The notes beneath the pieces are model-generated. The model searched no databases. It was given only the letters and a program-made list of their open reading frames with translations, and had not been told where the DNA came from. Positions 1 through 12,180 of a DNA stretch of 64,000 nt are shown piece by piece. The translations under genes were made by a program, and so were the position numbers. Source of the DNA: Branchiostoma floridae (Eukaryota > Chordata > Leptocardii > Amphioxiformes > Branchiostomatidae). How positions within the stretch are numbered: the first letter of the stretch is position 1; each line of letters opens with the position of its first letter. Location of the stretch: the NCBI RefSeq assembly GCF_000003815.2, contig NC_049997.1, positions 14,630,413 through 14,694,412 of the forward strand, in the 5' to 3' direction.

Positions 1-1319
1 AACCTAATCTGTAGGCTGCTTTCTTCTCCTTAGCAATTTCAATACCTGAAAGATAGGAATGTTCCTTCATAACTCTTCACGTTCAACACGCAACTAATGA
101 AATACAGTAACGTTATGATGGAATAAAAAAAGTAATAATCATTCTCCTTCAACCATTTTGTTTGCAAAAATTAATAGTGCTCGCGAAATTAAATAACAGT
201 TGATATAACGTCGACCACGTTAATCAGCCTCATTACTCATAATGGGTACCTACTGGCTGGCAAAATACACCTGGTGATTATTATCATTATTATTATTATT
301 AATGTTTACATGTTGAATACAAAGTCTACCTGAGTTGGGGGAGGGGGGCGCACAGTTTATCCTAAAAATTACCACGAAAATAAAGGTTTGAGGACGTTTA
401 ATTAACATTAAAGAGAAAAATTCACTTTTAAGTATCCTCTTTGAGTTTCCCTCGAAGTCCATGGCCCACTGGTTGAGGGAACATGTCGCTAAAGTCACTT
501 TTCTCCCCATTTTGTCGAAGTTTTCGCGTGTTGCTAATGGAGCCGAAGAGCACTGTGTACGTCCGCAACCTTTGACCTATAAAGTAGTACTTTAAAAAAA
601 AGAACGTAGCTTTGTTATACTTCAAAAAGTTCTCTGATCAGCAATAACGCCAAATTTACTACCAGTAGAATCAGCTCTGTAAATCCAGTACAGATAAATA
701 TTTGTCTGCCCAGTGGGCGACGCAGTAATATTAATGCGCGTGACCTAGCCACAACTTCTGCCTCTTTGTTTAGCTGCAGTTCTACTTCATTCCGCTAAGT
801 GGTGTCCATGTACCGTAGCTTTTCAAAATCGAAACTTTGCCGGTTTGAAGATTTCACTTTAATTACAACGTCCAATAAAGCACCCTAGCAGGCTATGAGA
901 GGAGTTAATATGCGGGCTTACATTTGTATGGGGATTAATATGTATTCATTAGTAGAATTGCGTCAAAGAAAATAAAGTTTTCGATAGAATTCTAATTTCT
1001 TTCCAATTACCGATGATGAAGGAGAAAAGGTGGATGAAGACCATGCGACATGTCACTCTAACGTCTACTAGCATTGGGAAGCAGGTTAAAAGAAACGACA
1101 CCTAGCGACTGAAAGATCACAAACAACAAACACGTCGGTCACTCTGAAAGACACACGACTGGATATCTGCATGCTCTTTGATGATAACATGTGGACGATG
1201 TGCAAATTACTTATAAAACCATTATGTTCATAGCACTAAACAAGACAAGTTTACTATGCAATGCCATGTATTTTAGGTCTCTTGGTGAACAGGATAAGTT
1301 ACAGACCTTAAGTTGATAA

Positions 1320-1551
1320 TACCCCTGTCACATTACCCATGATCTTCGGGCGTATCGATGGAAGATCGGCCATATTTAAGATCAACAGAGAGTTGTGCGT
1401 ATTTTTCACCTGAAAACCGTCCCTGTCACATATAAGCCATACTTTGTACCTTGTACAATTGTTGTGCAATAAAGTCATTATTACAAGCGAGGTTCGGGCG
1501 ATCGCCGCAGAATCGTCGTCCGATCGGTTTTCGCCAAATGTGACAGGGGTA
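1320..1551. mobile_element. MITE with terminal inverted repeats
   Basis: The ends are perfect inverted repeats: tacccctgtcacatt on the left and aatgtgacaggggta on the right. The roughly 230-bp interior has no open frame. A related fragment occurs at 8749-8840, so this is a dispersed family. A target duplication cannot be assigned because the flanks are A/T runs. Confidence 0.75.
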
Positions 1552-2409
1552 TAAACATTGGGCAGGCTATTGTCTGTTTTTGATTCATGCCGGGTTTCAA
1601 CCAGATAAAACTTTCTTTACACATATACACACTATGATCATGAAATGACATAAGGTCGATGAGAGTAGCAAAACATTGTCTGGATTCTGCCGTTCTAAGT
1701 TTGTCATTTCACCCGTCCCATAATTCTGTGAATTTTGATAAATAAATGAATAAAGCCGAAATGCGCGATCCCTTTTTCTCACTCTTGGTTTTAGGATTCT
1801 TTTAGGACATCTGAAATTAGGCTCTCCTTTGGCTAATATGCGCGCGTGGCATGGTTATTTTTGGAACGCTGTAATAAAAAAAAACATTAATCATAAGTAA
1901 GAAAGTTCCACACCTTTATACCTATCACCAGAAATAACTCACCCATTTCTTTTGTCACGATCAGGGCTCAGTTGGAAACATCACTACTCTTGATGTGGGG
2001 CGTCAACGTCCGGACTTGAACGAGAGCCAGGCACCCAGCGGGGCAAACAATGCCAGCAATCGCCTTTATTTTACTATGATTGCGTAAAGCTCTTAAATTT
2101 CCCATACATCTGCTTTGTTTGGCAGTTGCAGACTTGGCTAATTTTAGTGTGCTGACGCCACACTCCGTCACACCAAATCAATATCTCTAAAAGCTTGACG
2201 TGTGTAAGAAGCTTAAGGACAGGTGAACCCTACGTCTTGCTTGGAGATTAAGTGTCTACAGATCAAGGTGCCATATTCACTCACTCATTCATTCTTCTGT
2301 ATCCATCCACTCATTCACTTACTGTCACTCTTTCATGCACCCTTTCCGCATTTATTCCAGACACGTGGTCAAAATGTTACAATAGATAACCGGATACAAG
2401 AATAACACA

Positions 2410-2446
2410 TGTGTGTGTGTGTGTGTGTGTGCGTACGTGTGCATCT

Positions 2447-2532
<86 letters not shown>

Positions 2533-2629
2533 GCATCTGCGTGCGCGCGCGCGCGCGTGTGTGTGTGTGTAATAGTGTATGCGTGTGTGTACGCGCGCGT
2601 GTGTGTGTGCGCGTGTTTGTATTTCACAG
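2410..2629. repeat. (GT)n microsatellite, interrupted
   Basis: About 220 bp of alternating GT with short GC and CA interruptions, including a GCGCGCGC stretch. The open frames across it (poly-VC or poly-HT) are repeat artefacts. Confidence 0.97.
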
Positions 2630-3129
2630 GTGATTGATGATCTAAATTTATATTTTACGTTATATCAGTAGCGGGGGCTGGCTGCTGTTTTAATTTCCTA
2701 GTACGAAGCTGTACCGTTGACAGACTTATGCAAGAACATGATCTATCTCCTCAAGAAATGCCCAAGGCTTCTGTAATGACACCATACAGCCCTAGATTTA
2801 CGTTAGTCAGACGCTTCTTAAATTATGCCCGGGTTTCCTCTCGGTCCACAGGTGCAACGGAAGAGACCAATGTCTGACGTCATGACTTGACCCGTGTCAC
2901 AGACGATACTGCACCGGTTATTTTCAACCCCCCTCCCGCCTAGGGCATGTCAATTAGGATCATGTAAGGACAACGATCGCCCTATGCAACTTCTTTGCCT
3001 TAGAAGACATGCATTTTCTGAGTAAGGTCATACCAAGATGGTTTCATAGACGGCATCCACGGGCGGACTGATTTCCCCCTGGGTTTGAAAAAAATAAAAA
3101 TAAATTTCGTTTTCCTTCACCTTGTATGT

Positions 3130-3251
3130 ATTCTCCAAGCAGAGGTCGGGTCGCGAAGATAGTAGTGGTCGAGATTTTACGGAATCGTAGCCAGTAAAAA
3201 TTCCGACCACTTCTATCTCCGGATCCGCGACCCAACCTCTGCTTGTAGAAT
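3130..3251. repeat. Foldback (palindromic) MITE
   Basis: The left arm begins attctccaagcagaggt and its near-perfect reverse complement ends the element (acctctgcttgtagaat). The arms are about 45 bp with a short loop. The core tctccaagcagaggt also occurs in every unit of the tandem array (for example near 49333), suggesting a common dispersed family. Confidence 0.7.
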
Positions 3252-3335
3252 ACTTGTGTGTAGCTTCAAACGATACCCCCAAAATCTTCTTGGAGAAAGT
3301 ATGATAGAGATTTTAAAATAATAAACAAAGAAAAC

Positions 3336-3412
3336 GAATGAATGAATGAATGAATGGATGAATGGATGGATGGATGGATGGATGGATGGATGGATGGATG
3401 GATGGATGGATG
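3336..3412. repeat. (GAAT)n/(GGAT)n microsatellite
   Basis: Tetranucleotide tract that starts as GAAT units and changes to GGAT units. Confidence 0.95.
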
Positions 3413-3660
3413 AAGAACTAAAGAATGGAAAAAGGAAAAAAGAAACGCCTTGAGCTGGCCACACGTGTATGTACGATATTAATAAAGAGTGACAGTTTCT
3501 ATTATTGGTATCCGCACTTACGTAATATCGGAATATTCATAGAACAAGGTCGTCACTTACACACGTCAATCACTCTACAGTCCAACAAAGTGGGCGGGGC
3601 TTAAATACCAGCTGTCGCAGATTCTTTGAAAAACGGTCATCAGAAATGACGTAACGAAAG

Positions 3661-3669
3661 TATAAATAG
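3661..3669 (+). promoter_or_regulatory. TATA box of the Reeler-ANATO gene
   Basis: The sequence tataaatag lies 72 bp before the ATG at 3741. Transcription would be expected to start about 30 bp downstream, near 3690-3695, giving a short leader of about 50 nt. The position relative to a signal-peptide exon supports it. Confidence 0.65.
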
Positions 3670-3740
3670 CGTGCGCACCTGTAACTACACAAGCCACTGG
3701 TAGAGTACAGGAGAACCCGGTGAACTAACTTTTTGCAGCC

Positions 3741-6700
3741 ATGTGGTCTTTAGTTGTGGTTTCTTCATTCTTCCTTCTCTCCGTTGTGAAGTGTCTACCA
3801 CTGAAAGAAGACCCTATGATGGCATGTCTTGCAGGACTTTCTGAAAACGGTATGTGCTTTTATTTTTTCATTTCAGACTGAAGACTAGACCATAAAGACG
3901 AGCATTGTTTATTAGTTCTGTTAATCGCGTTTCTTTTCTACCGGTAGATATATCACTGTTTCTGTCCACATAGTGAAATGTTTGCGTTGAATCGTTTTCG
4001 CAAAGTACAGCAACTGTGCAAAATCGTTAACGTTACAGTCCGAATACGTGTTTTGTTCCAGTCTACTGTATCAAATTGTTTTATTCATGAATTCTAAACG
4101 ACGCGAAAACCTCTTTTCCTTTCGTCTGTGAAATAAAACTGCGATTGTAAATCTGACGTGTGCAATCCATGGCCATAACGTTATGTTCTATTTTATAAAA
4201 ACATGTCGACCGCTCAGAGATTCAAAAATGGGAAACTGAAACTGTCATCGAGTGTAAAGTTATCTTTGATTTGGCTATAAAAATTATTGGAAATTCTGAA
4301 AATACACTGTTACTCTAAATCCATATTGTCCATTGCGAAGACCTAAAAGTGCTGTACAAACAGCAGAACGTTGGGCTCGATTTGACGACTGTTAAATATG
4401 GGATATGGCTTTCCTCGTATTCATAAAGAATCAGTCGGGCCCGCTCATGAGTACAAGTATTTTGTAGATGATTTTCCCACTTCCCACTTCGCTCATGATC
4501 GTACGTTTGCATCCATAAATGACTAGCCTAAATCTAAGCATTCACTTCGCTTGACTTTTCTTGTTAGCGGTGCGCCGCAGCTCAATTGAGCCCGACAGTT
4601 TTCGACTTATCTGGGACGAAGTCTTCCAACCTCGAACAACTTCCAGCGTTGTCCAAAATTACAGGGCACTTTGAGTTTTAAAGGACGTTTCAACTTTGTG
4701 ATGATTCAGTCAACTGTCACTATCACTGTATCATCGTTTTGTACGTTGTAAAAAACATGAAACATCATAAAATAGAAGAAAGCGCAATCTTTCAAATGGC
4801 ACGCTAACATGAAAATAGCTAGGTGTACGCCTTCCTAAGCAAATGGAACAATGAACTAGCTAATAGAGTTATGTTTTTGGTAGCTATAGCGTTAACGTTT
4901 ATGTGCATGTATGCATATATGTATTTTTGAATTTTTGTATGTATATTGACGAACACAAAATTCGAGAATTCCTAGATACTAGTATTTGTATGTACATAGG
5001 TCGTGATAAGACCTCAAAATCATTAGCTTTTCAGCCCCCTAGCGGCTTGCTAAGGTTTTGCAATGGAACCTAAGGTTTTGATATACGGTGTTCTGGACAT
5101 GCTATGGGTGTGCCAAGGGTACCACAGTGGTGTATCTTGTGGAAAAGACTAAACTTTACGTAACCAACACCAAGTTAAATTGTCATTTACCAACACAGAT
5201 GAACTTTATTTCATGCTAAGTAGTGTATCTTCTTTTCTACAACTTCACTCAATGCCACAACGATAATATGGTAACTTCTGCAAATTCACTCAAGGCTGCT
5301 ACAAGAGATATACTTTTCTGTACTTTCGGTACTTTCTTGTTTTGTTGACCATCTGCGGAGTTGAACAAAAATTTTTTACTGTTTTTTTCGAAATCAGGAG
5401 AAAATTAAAACGCGCGCGGGTCATCTATAGAACTCACTTTCAGTATACCATACCTTGCCATTAGAAACAGTGGCTGTACTAATCCAAGTTGAGCAAAGTT
5501 GATGACAATTCTTATTGCTTCCAAAGTAACGTTAATTGGAACAGGCATACTCAGAGATATAGTTTTCAGTACTTTCGGTATTTCATTTCTTGTTGTGTTG
5601 ACCATCTGCGGAGTTGAACAAGATTTCTGTTGTTTTTTTCGAAATCAGGCGAAAATCAAAACGCGAGGATGTCATTTATACTAGAATTCACTTTCGGATG
5701 CCTTACCTTAACAGACTTGATTATTTGGTCCATCTATTTGGTGCTGAAATTCTTTAACGTATAAAAACCTACTTACCTACCCAGCCCCTGTAAAAACAGA
5801 ATAGTACAACCTTGGCATTAGAAACAGGAGCAGTACAAATCCAAGTCGAGCAAAGTTGACGACAATTCTTATTGCTCTCAAAGTAACGTTAATTGGGGCG
5901 GGCATATCCAGGTCTAAATATATCCACTAGACACTAAACAGCCTTCTTACACCGTGGGAGGTTCACCCTGTTTCGCGATGCTCAATTGAAAACCAATTTT
6001 TATCCGAAACCCGAGCGCAACTAACGACGGTTAATGACGTCATTACCAAGCTGAAAGACGTCTGAAGAGACTACAGTTTCAAGTCGAGGGAAAATGAAAT
6101 GTAAATTTCGTCGTTTTCTGGTTACTTTCATGTCTCTTTCATGAAGTTATGATATCAACTATGTGGTCACTACAGGGTACTGACTCGAAATAACCTTACT
6201 GTGTGTGGCCGAGTATTACACACGTTGTAGACAGGCTAGTGACCGTCCTTAACTCCAAAAGAGTGTTACTTGCGGGTAGATACTAATTTAGGAAGTGAAA
6301 AATAATACTTCTTCACATTTTACAGTAACGTACCCAATTTATTCTACTAAACTCACAACGGTACTAGTACTCTCTAATCAAAGCTGGCTGTATATATGGC
6401 TGAATACAATGTGTCTGACGAGGCCTGACAAAGGCTATGTTAAACCATTTGAGCGGAGATTTTGCGCCTTCTTCGTATGCACATCGCCCCTCGTTTCTGC
6501 CAAAACGTTTCATGATGGAAGTGTCTATATGTATATAAGGAATGCATGGGTAGGGTCTCCATGGATTTCTTTAGTGATGTTTATATTGTTTTAAACATAC
6601 ACGTCACGTTGTTTACCACAAGCTTAAGTGGAAATCTGCAAAAAGTTCTCTGATTTATGTACTCTTTGATATATCTATTGAAAAAAAAAACAATCGGAGT

Positions 6701-9700
6701 TTCGTGCTCCTTGTAACTCGGCCATGACATGTTGACTTGGTTATTGGTATATGGATGACATCAGCGTGCATCGATTTTCATCCGTTTCCAAACGAAATAT
6801 AACCATACTGTAAAAATAGTAAATATATGCTTTAAGTTGCAAAAATAACATTGGAAAACGGATGCTGATGTTGTTCTAATCCTACCATGTTACCGATCTT
6901 GTGCTCTCGGGAAAGGTATTTACTATTTTGCACAACTTTTCTCACTCCAGTCTCAGCTGTCTCTAAATGTGCTTTAGCATTTGTTATTATATTTCAAATT
7001 GCGACGTTATGACTACACGCGGACTGACTTCAACTCCTACTCTGCTTGCAGGTCTGGAGAAACCCGTGCACCCAAACCATGACAGCCGGGTAAAGTACGT
7101 CCTCACCGTGAGTGGTCATGACAACGACTTGGGTCTGATACAAGCAGGTGGGAGCTACAACGGTGAGTTAAACTAAGAATTTTTTTCTTCTTGAGTTGAA
7201 TTCTTTCAATGAATTTATTGACATTGAGGTCACACATAAATGGAAGTCTGAACGGCGTTGATATTAACAATTGAAACACGGGTTGACAAATATATACATT
7301 CCGCCTGATATGACGCCCATTATTTAGTACATAATAGAACTAATAATATGGCCAAATTGTATACATGTAGATTGGTTGAATTATTGTCTTTGAATTATAA
7401 TCTGCATGAAAAATGGATGTATAGTTTTCACTCTTCATGGATTTTTTAAGTGTGTATGCATGTCCGGTGGAGTATCTAAAAAAACCTCTGGATGGACTGC
7501 GATGGCATTTGGTACATTAGTAGATCGATATTTTTGACCTGACAGTCTTCTTGGATTTTTGGCCTCCTAGTGACCGACTTTGCAACAGACCTTTCTCTTC
7601 TGCGTGTCCGGTAGAATATCGTAACATTTGTTGATAGATGTGGTGTTTTTGTTACATTTTTGGTCGTACGTCGGTCGGGCAGCCAGAAACACAGCATGTT
7701 TTAGGCATATCTACTTACGAGGGGCATTCAATAAGTGATGCCCCTGACCCACTTTCAGTTGTCTGATCTAAATGAAATTTTGCATGTGTAATGAGTCATA
7801 TCTCTATGGGTTATGTTGCAAAAAACAGCTCTGAACTAATTGTGGTTACTGATTTACTGGTGTTTGAACTGAGTCAGGTGTGAGATGGAGCAGGTGTGAA
7901 ATGGAGCAAGTTGAGTGTCGCGCAGTGATCCGGTTTTTGTATTTGAAAGGACGCACACCAAAGGGGACTTTTGATGAAATGAAAAACACTTATGGTGATG
8001 ATGCCCCATCATATGACCTTGTAAAACGCTGGCATCCTGAATTCAAACAAGGTCGGAAGTCTGTGGAAACAGCTCCCAGACCTGGTCGTCCCTCTTCTGC
8101 CATTGATGAGGCATCTGTCGGAGGACCAACCTGGGATGTCCTACAAGAACGGTGTCCAGAGCTACATCAAATGATGGGAGAAATGCAAAACTCTGGGTGG
8201 TTCCTATGAAGAGAAAGACTAATACCTGTGCCAAGTTTCATTAATCTCCTGCTATGGGAAATGGGTCAGGGACATTACTTATTGAATGCCCCTCGTATCG
8301 TCCATCATCTGCTAAGGCTATGGGGCATGGTAATTGTTACAACTTTTCTGATCACATAACCCGACTACAAAAAGCTGCGTTCCTGTTCTAAGTTAGTACT
8401 AGAGACAAACTCAAGAATTTTGCAAGTAATATTACAATACTGCTGCAGTCTGATTACTTCAATCAAGTTCAATGCCTAACTTTTCCGTCCTCTTGTAGTG
8501 TCCTTATCGGGACAGTACGGATCACAGTTCCGCCAGCTTGTGGTGGTGGCCAGCCGGGGACGACTTCAACCCCTCCCGGGTGTCTCTGGGCTGCGTGCCG
8601 GTACATGTCTCGGGCTCTCCACGGTCACAAACACAGACAACCGAACCACGAACACGGTCTTTTTCACCTGGGTGGCACCTGACGAGCGCCCTCTGGATGA
8701 AGAATGTGTTACGATCAGGTTGGTATACATTTATTCAAGTCTCTGTAATACCCCCTTCACATGTAGCGAAAATCGATCGGACGACGGGTCTGCGAGCTCT
8801 AAATTACGAGGAGGCATGACCCTGACGGGAAGGGGGGACTGCATACACTGCTAATAAAACATAAGTACATCATGCTAAAGAGGAACTACGTTTCTTCTAA
8901 TTCATTTGCTGCAGAGAATTTTGCTGCTTTCCTCAATAACGTATTCTAATAACCTCTTGATTTGTTGTTTATCATGCAGGGCGGCTGTCGTCGATGATAA
9001 ACAGTTTCTCTATCAAAACGATGACCCACTGACCGCACAACTGTGCAGCTCATCATGGAAGCAAAGAAACCCGTCGAAACAAAGCAAAACTTCAACCTTA
9101 CAGTCACCTCTGAGAAGGAAACCGACTCCATCCTCGTCTACCCGACCAGAATCAGTCCTCTCTTCGCGAAACCAAAATCACGACAGTGCTGAAAAGGAAG
9201 GCATACATGTGTATCAAGCTAAAGACAACATAGAAAGCAGTACTGTAACAGTGAATTCTCAACTACAAGACTTTCCAATGAGAGAGATGCTTCAAAGCAT
9301 GAACGGAGGGTATCGCACAGGGAAGAGGAAGACACAACCACAATCCCGCCGCTTTAGAAACCTCCTGAACATTTTGGTGAGACATCGAAGAGAATCTCCG
9401 TCGTCGCGGACAGACTTGGCCACAACGACCGAGGACGACCGATCGCTGAAGTGGCGGCTGATATCAAAGGCGTGCTGTCGGTCAGGCAGTCGTTTTGGAA
9501 GCAAGCCTCATCCTACAGACTGTGACGAGGCGTCCAGGAAGTTTGTATCCCGCAACATTGCCGAACTAACGCACCTACAGCCCGTCTGTGTCGAACAATT
9601 TTCCCTCTGTTGCAAGGCAAAACAGAAAGAAGGAGGCTACCTCATTGACAGTAGCGATGCAGGACGAGAAGATCAACCAACAGACGATAGCACTGATCAG

Positions 9701-10945
9701 CGAGCATCATCTGAAACAGCGATATCTGACTCACCGACTGGAGCCAGTTCATCCACAGCTGTTGGGAAAGAAATATCAACTCAGCAAGCTTGCTGCCTCA
9801 ACGGACTAAGAACCGCCTACGACTCTGACAAGAGCTGCGTCGACGAAGGCAAGACTTACGCCAATCAAACGGATGCTGATGAGCAGGAATATGCTGATGC
9901 GGCAACGGCCTGCCTGGCGGAGTTCTCGCGATGTTGCGAGGAGCTACGAGAGCATGTCGGAGGGAGTCACCTGCCACATGTAGATGTGTCCACTCTACAA
10001 CTAGTACAAGACCTGCAGTTAGAGCAACACTGTTGTAGACAAGGGTCCGTTGAGGGACTATCACCTGAAGCAGACTGTGAGCAGAGTGCCACGGAGTATG
10101 TCCGGCTACCGCTCAGAAATTCCACCGACAGGCAACTGCAGTGTTCCGGCAAGTACACGGAGTGTTGCTCGGCAAGACAGGCTCAGAATGCCAACCTAAT
10201 AGCACTGATCTATCCAAGTATTCGTCACAACAAAACCCTAAAGACAGCTTCGCTATTCAAAAACGTAACAACTGATGATGTTCAGAGCCAAAGCACTGAC
10301 ATTGGCTCTATCATAGATAGAATTTGGACACTGGAACCCCAAGTAACAAACGTCTTACAGTCAGAAACAACGCCTTTAAGGATGGAAGAGGAGGACTCTA
10401 GCCAGTCTGAACAGAGTTCGGCAGCCCTCACTAACTTTGACAGAAATGGCATGATTCAACCTGTCACCGAAGTAGACAATCCCAGTCAACTCGCTGAAGG
10501 TCCAACTACCGCCCCCTTGCGACCTGTTACTGAAGGACACATGACACAGTCAATCTTTGAGAGATCAAGGGAACCCACAGCTAGTCCCAGCCCAATGGCA
10601 CAACGTTCACAAAGCCCACTGAGCTGGTACGACATTGGCACCGACACGTTGGTAGTGCTCTCAAAACACAGGCGGACACTGCGGCTGTGCTGTCTGCAGG
10701 GTAAAGCGGTAGATGTCGACACTGACCACCCAGAGTCCTGCCAACTGGACGCGGAAAGCTACACGAGTGGAACACGCCTAACTGACCGAGTGAAACAGTG
10801 CTGCAAGGACATTTTTGTGCACTGCTGTGAAAGTATGGACCCGGGACACAGGGGGACGACGTTAACTCGAGCCTCCGTCAGCAACATCAGGCGGTTACTG
10901 ACGTACAGCGGGGAGAACACAAACAGAGACAGATACTACAGCTGA
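3741..10945 (+). CDS. Secreted Reeler-domain protein with four ANATO (fibulin/anaphylatoxin-like) modules
   Basis: Exons 3741-3849, 7052-7162, 8499-8718 and 8980-10945 join in phase (1, 1, 2) to 801 aa. Residues 1-19 are a signal peptide (MWSLVVVSSFFLLSVVKCL). Residues about 20-170 form a Reeler domain: an early Cys, a PxH near its start, the FRQLVVVA strand, TVFFTWVAP, then a late Cys; Reeler domains occur in reelin, spondins and insect defence proteins. The large last exon has a Ser/Thr-rich linker and four six-cysteine ANATO modules (CC-x-C-x-C-x-CC) at about 311-355, 416-463, 496-543 and 716-765, similar to those of fibulins and C3/C4/C5. No EGF repeats, fibulin C-terminal domain or membrane segment follow. 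It is probably an extracellular matrix or immune-type secreted protein; the exact role is unknown. Splice sites are canonical, intron 2 carries a mariner relic, and a TATA box lies upstream. Confidence 0.85.
5306..5912. repeat. Interleaved duplicated blocks in intron 1
   Basis: Block A (5306-5431, containing ttgaccatctgcggagttga) recurs at 5559-5690, and block B (5443-5555, containing caattcttattgct) recurs at 5800-5912. The order is A-B-A'-B', a diverged tandem duplication of a composite unit within intron 1 of the Reeler gene. No coding content was recognised. Confidence 0.75.
7719..8295 (+). mobile_element. Internally deleted mariner-type DNA transposon
   Basis: It is flanked by TA dinucleotides (7717-7718 and 8296-8297), the target duplication of Tc1/mariner elements. 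Terminal inverted repeats of about 35 bp begin cgaggggcattcaataagt and include a gggtcaggg block. At 577 bp it is less than half the length of an intact mariner (about 1.3 kb), so it is non-autonomous. It sits in intron 2 of the Reeler-ANATO gene, in the same orientation. Confidence 0.92.
7901..8209 (+). pseudogene. Mariner transposase remnant (N-terminal DNA-binding part only)
   Basis: The frame beginning MEQVECRAVIRFLYLKG matches the N-terminal helix-turn-helix of mariner transposases (also seen in SETMAR), including the YGDDAPSYDLVKRW helix and the GRPSSA linker. After about 75 residues the similarity stops and the frame ends in unrelated sequence. The DDD catalytic domain is absent, so no active transposase can be made. 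It is a deletion relic of the surrounding element. Confidence 0.88.
8749..8840. mobile_element. Fragment of the 1320-1551 MITE family
   Basis: It starts tacccccttcacatg and continues gcgaaaatcgatcggacg. This matches the inward reading of the right end of the MITE at 1320-1551 (gcgaaaaccgatcggacg). It lies in intron 3 of the Reeler-ANATO gene, a few tens of bases past the donor. Confidence 0.65.
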
Positions 10946-10984
10946 TCTGCAAAGAAACTTTCTGCAAGGAAACTGAACATACAA

Positions 10985-11250
10985 TCTTATCCAACCCATT
11001 CTCCTATGCAGAGCATCACCGATGGCTAGTACAATATACCTTGTGATGCTCTGGGCTGAGTTTTTCCTTTTTTTTATTTCTTTGGGGTTGGCCTCAGACC
11101 AGATGTCAGCCAATCAGAGAATCACCTGACAGTTTTCCTTTAATAGCTAAGCCAATAAGGTTAGAGGCCATAGCCAAGAAATTGGAAACCTCAGCCCAAT
11201 TTTGCAGAGCCTCAAGATGTTACATTGTATTGGTCACGGGTGAGACTTTG
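10985..11250. repeat. Dispersed repeat, copy 1
   Basis: It contains the block gtcagccaatcagagaat followed by gttttccttt, shared with the copy at 14880-15170 (gtcaggcaatcagagaat, then gttttccttt). Both copies are bordered by cagagcc-type sequence and an inverted attctctgattgg motif occurs in copy 2, suggesting a MITE family. Confidence 0.55.
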
Positions 11251-11939
11251 CAAGGGAGAATGATGCAACCCAATGTAGAAACAGTTTTACCAAATCTTTA
11301 GCCTTTTCTTTCCGCATTTTTAAGACATTACTGTCAGTCAGTGTATACAGACTATGAGACAAAAGCTGCACAAAAAAGGGAAAAATGGATCATAAGCTGA
11401 TTATATGGAGATGGAGCGACAAGATGTGATGATGATACTATTCCACTACTGTAGACATGGTGTAAGCTTTGTTGACAAAAAAAGAGAGCAATTTTCAGAA
11501 AAGACTTGCAACAATTCTAGCATAGTTAGGACATGTGTCACAAAGACAACATACAATGATATAACTGAAGCACAATAACTATGGTAATGTACCAATGGAC
11601 CAATCCTTAAAAGTCCCATCCACCACCAAAAAACCTTGCCACTCTCTCATTGGACTAACTGCTAATAGCCATTCTCTCATTGGTGGATCTACTGATTATA
11701 AAGGACAGTCAGGATTGGTCTATTGCTGTATGTCTAACATATGTACTCACAGCTGGCAATGTGAGAGAAATACGATACAATCATACAGATTATAGAAAAT
11801 AGATTATAAATAATAGAATAATGATGACTGAAGTAGATGCCTATATATTCTGTCTTTGATAGACTATATTATATTAATTATTCATCGATAAATGACTTGG
11901 ACTTGGATTTATGGCAGTGTGTACAAAAACATAGAAACA

Positions 11940-12001
11940 AATAAATTGTCTTCAAGGCTGTTTTAAAATGATGAAGTGTTGATTTCAATGTAAACAATAA
12001 A
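11940..12001 (+). terminator. Polyadenylation signals of the Reeler-ANATO gene
   Basis: AATAAA occurs at 11940-11945 and 11996-12001, about 1 kb past the stop codon. The second is followed by a T-rich stretch. Cleavage near 12015-12025 is inferred. Confidence 0.5.
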
Positions 12002-12174
12002 GTTATCTGTAAAAACTTGAATGCAAACTTTGTGCTAAAAGTTTTCTTTTAGACATTATAGCTTTAATGATGTCCATAGAGTCCGGCTATATCCTACTCC
12101 TTCTTATGATTACATCTAACCTGAAAATTCTGCCATTGCAACAGGACAAGACATGAACAGTATTTTAGACCAGC

Positions 12175-12180
12175 TTTATT
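12175..12180 (-). terminator. Polyadenylation signal of CCNC
   Basis: AATAAA on the minus strand, about 780 bp past the CCNC stop codon. It is the nearest candidate and faces the poly(A) signals of the convergent Reeler-ANATO gene. Confidence 0.45.

Larger units (their letters stand above)
1..3659. other. Upstream spacer without a recognised gene
   Basis: AT-rich sequence with no convincing coding exon on either strand: open frames are short and have neither family similarity nor paired splice sites. It holds the MITE, microsatellites and foldback element listed separately and leads into the TATA promoter of the Reeler-ANATO gene. Confidence 0.6.

Noticed and set aside
2409..2637. Long VC- or HT-rich open frames
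   Set aside because: They are translations of the GT microsatellite in different frames.
6295..6594. 99-codon plus-strand frame
   Set aside because: It lies in intron 1 of the Reeler-ANATO gene, has no family similarity and lacks splice or composition support.
7719..8295. Host gene exon encoding a SETMAR-like domain
   Set aside because: TA-flanked inverted repeats bound the frame exactly and it lacks splice sites in phase with the surrounding gene.
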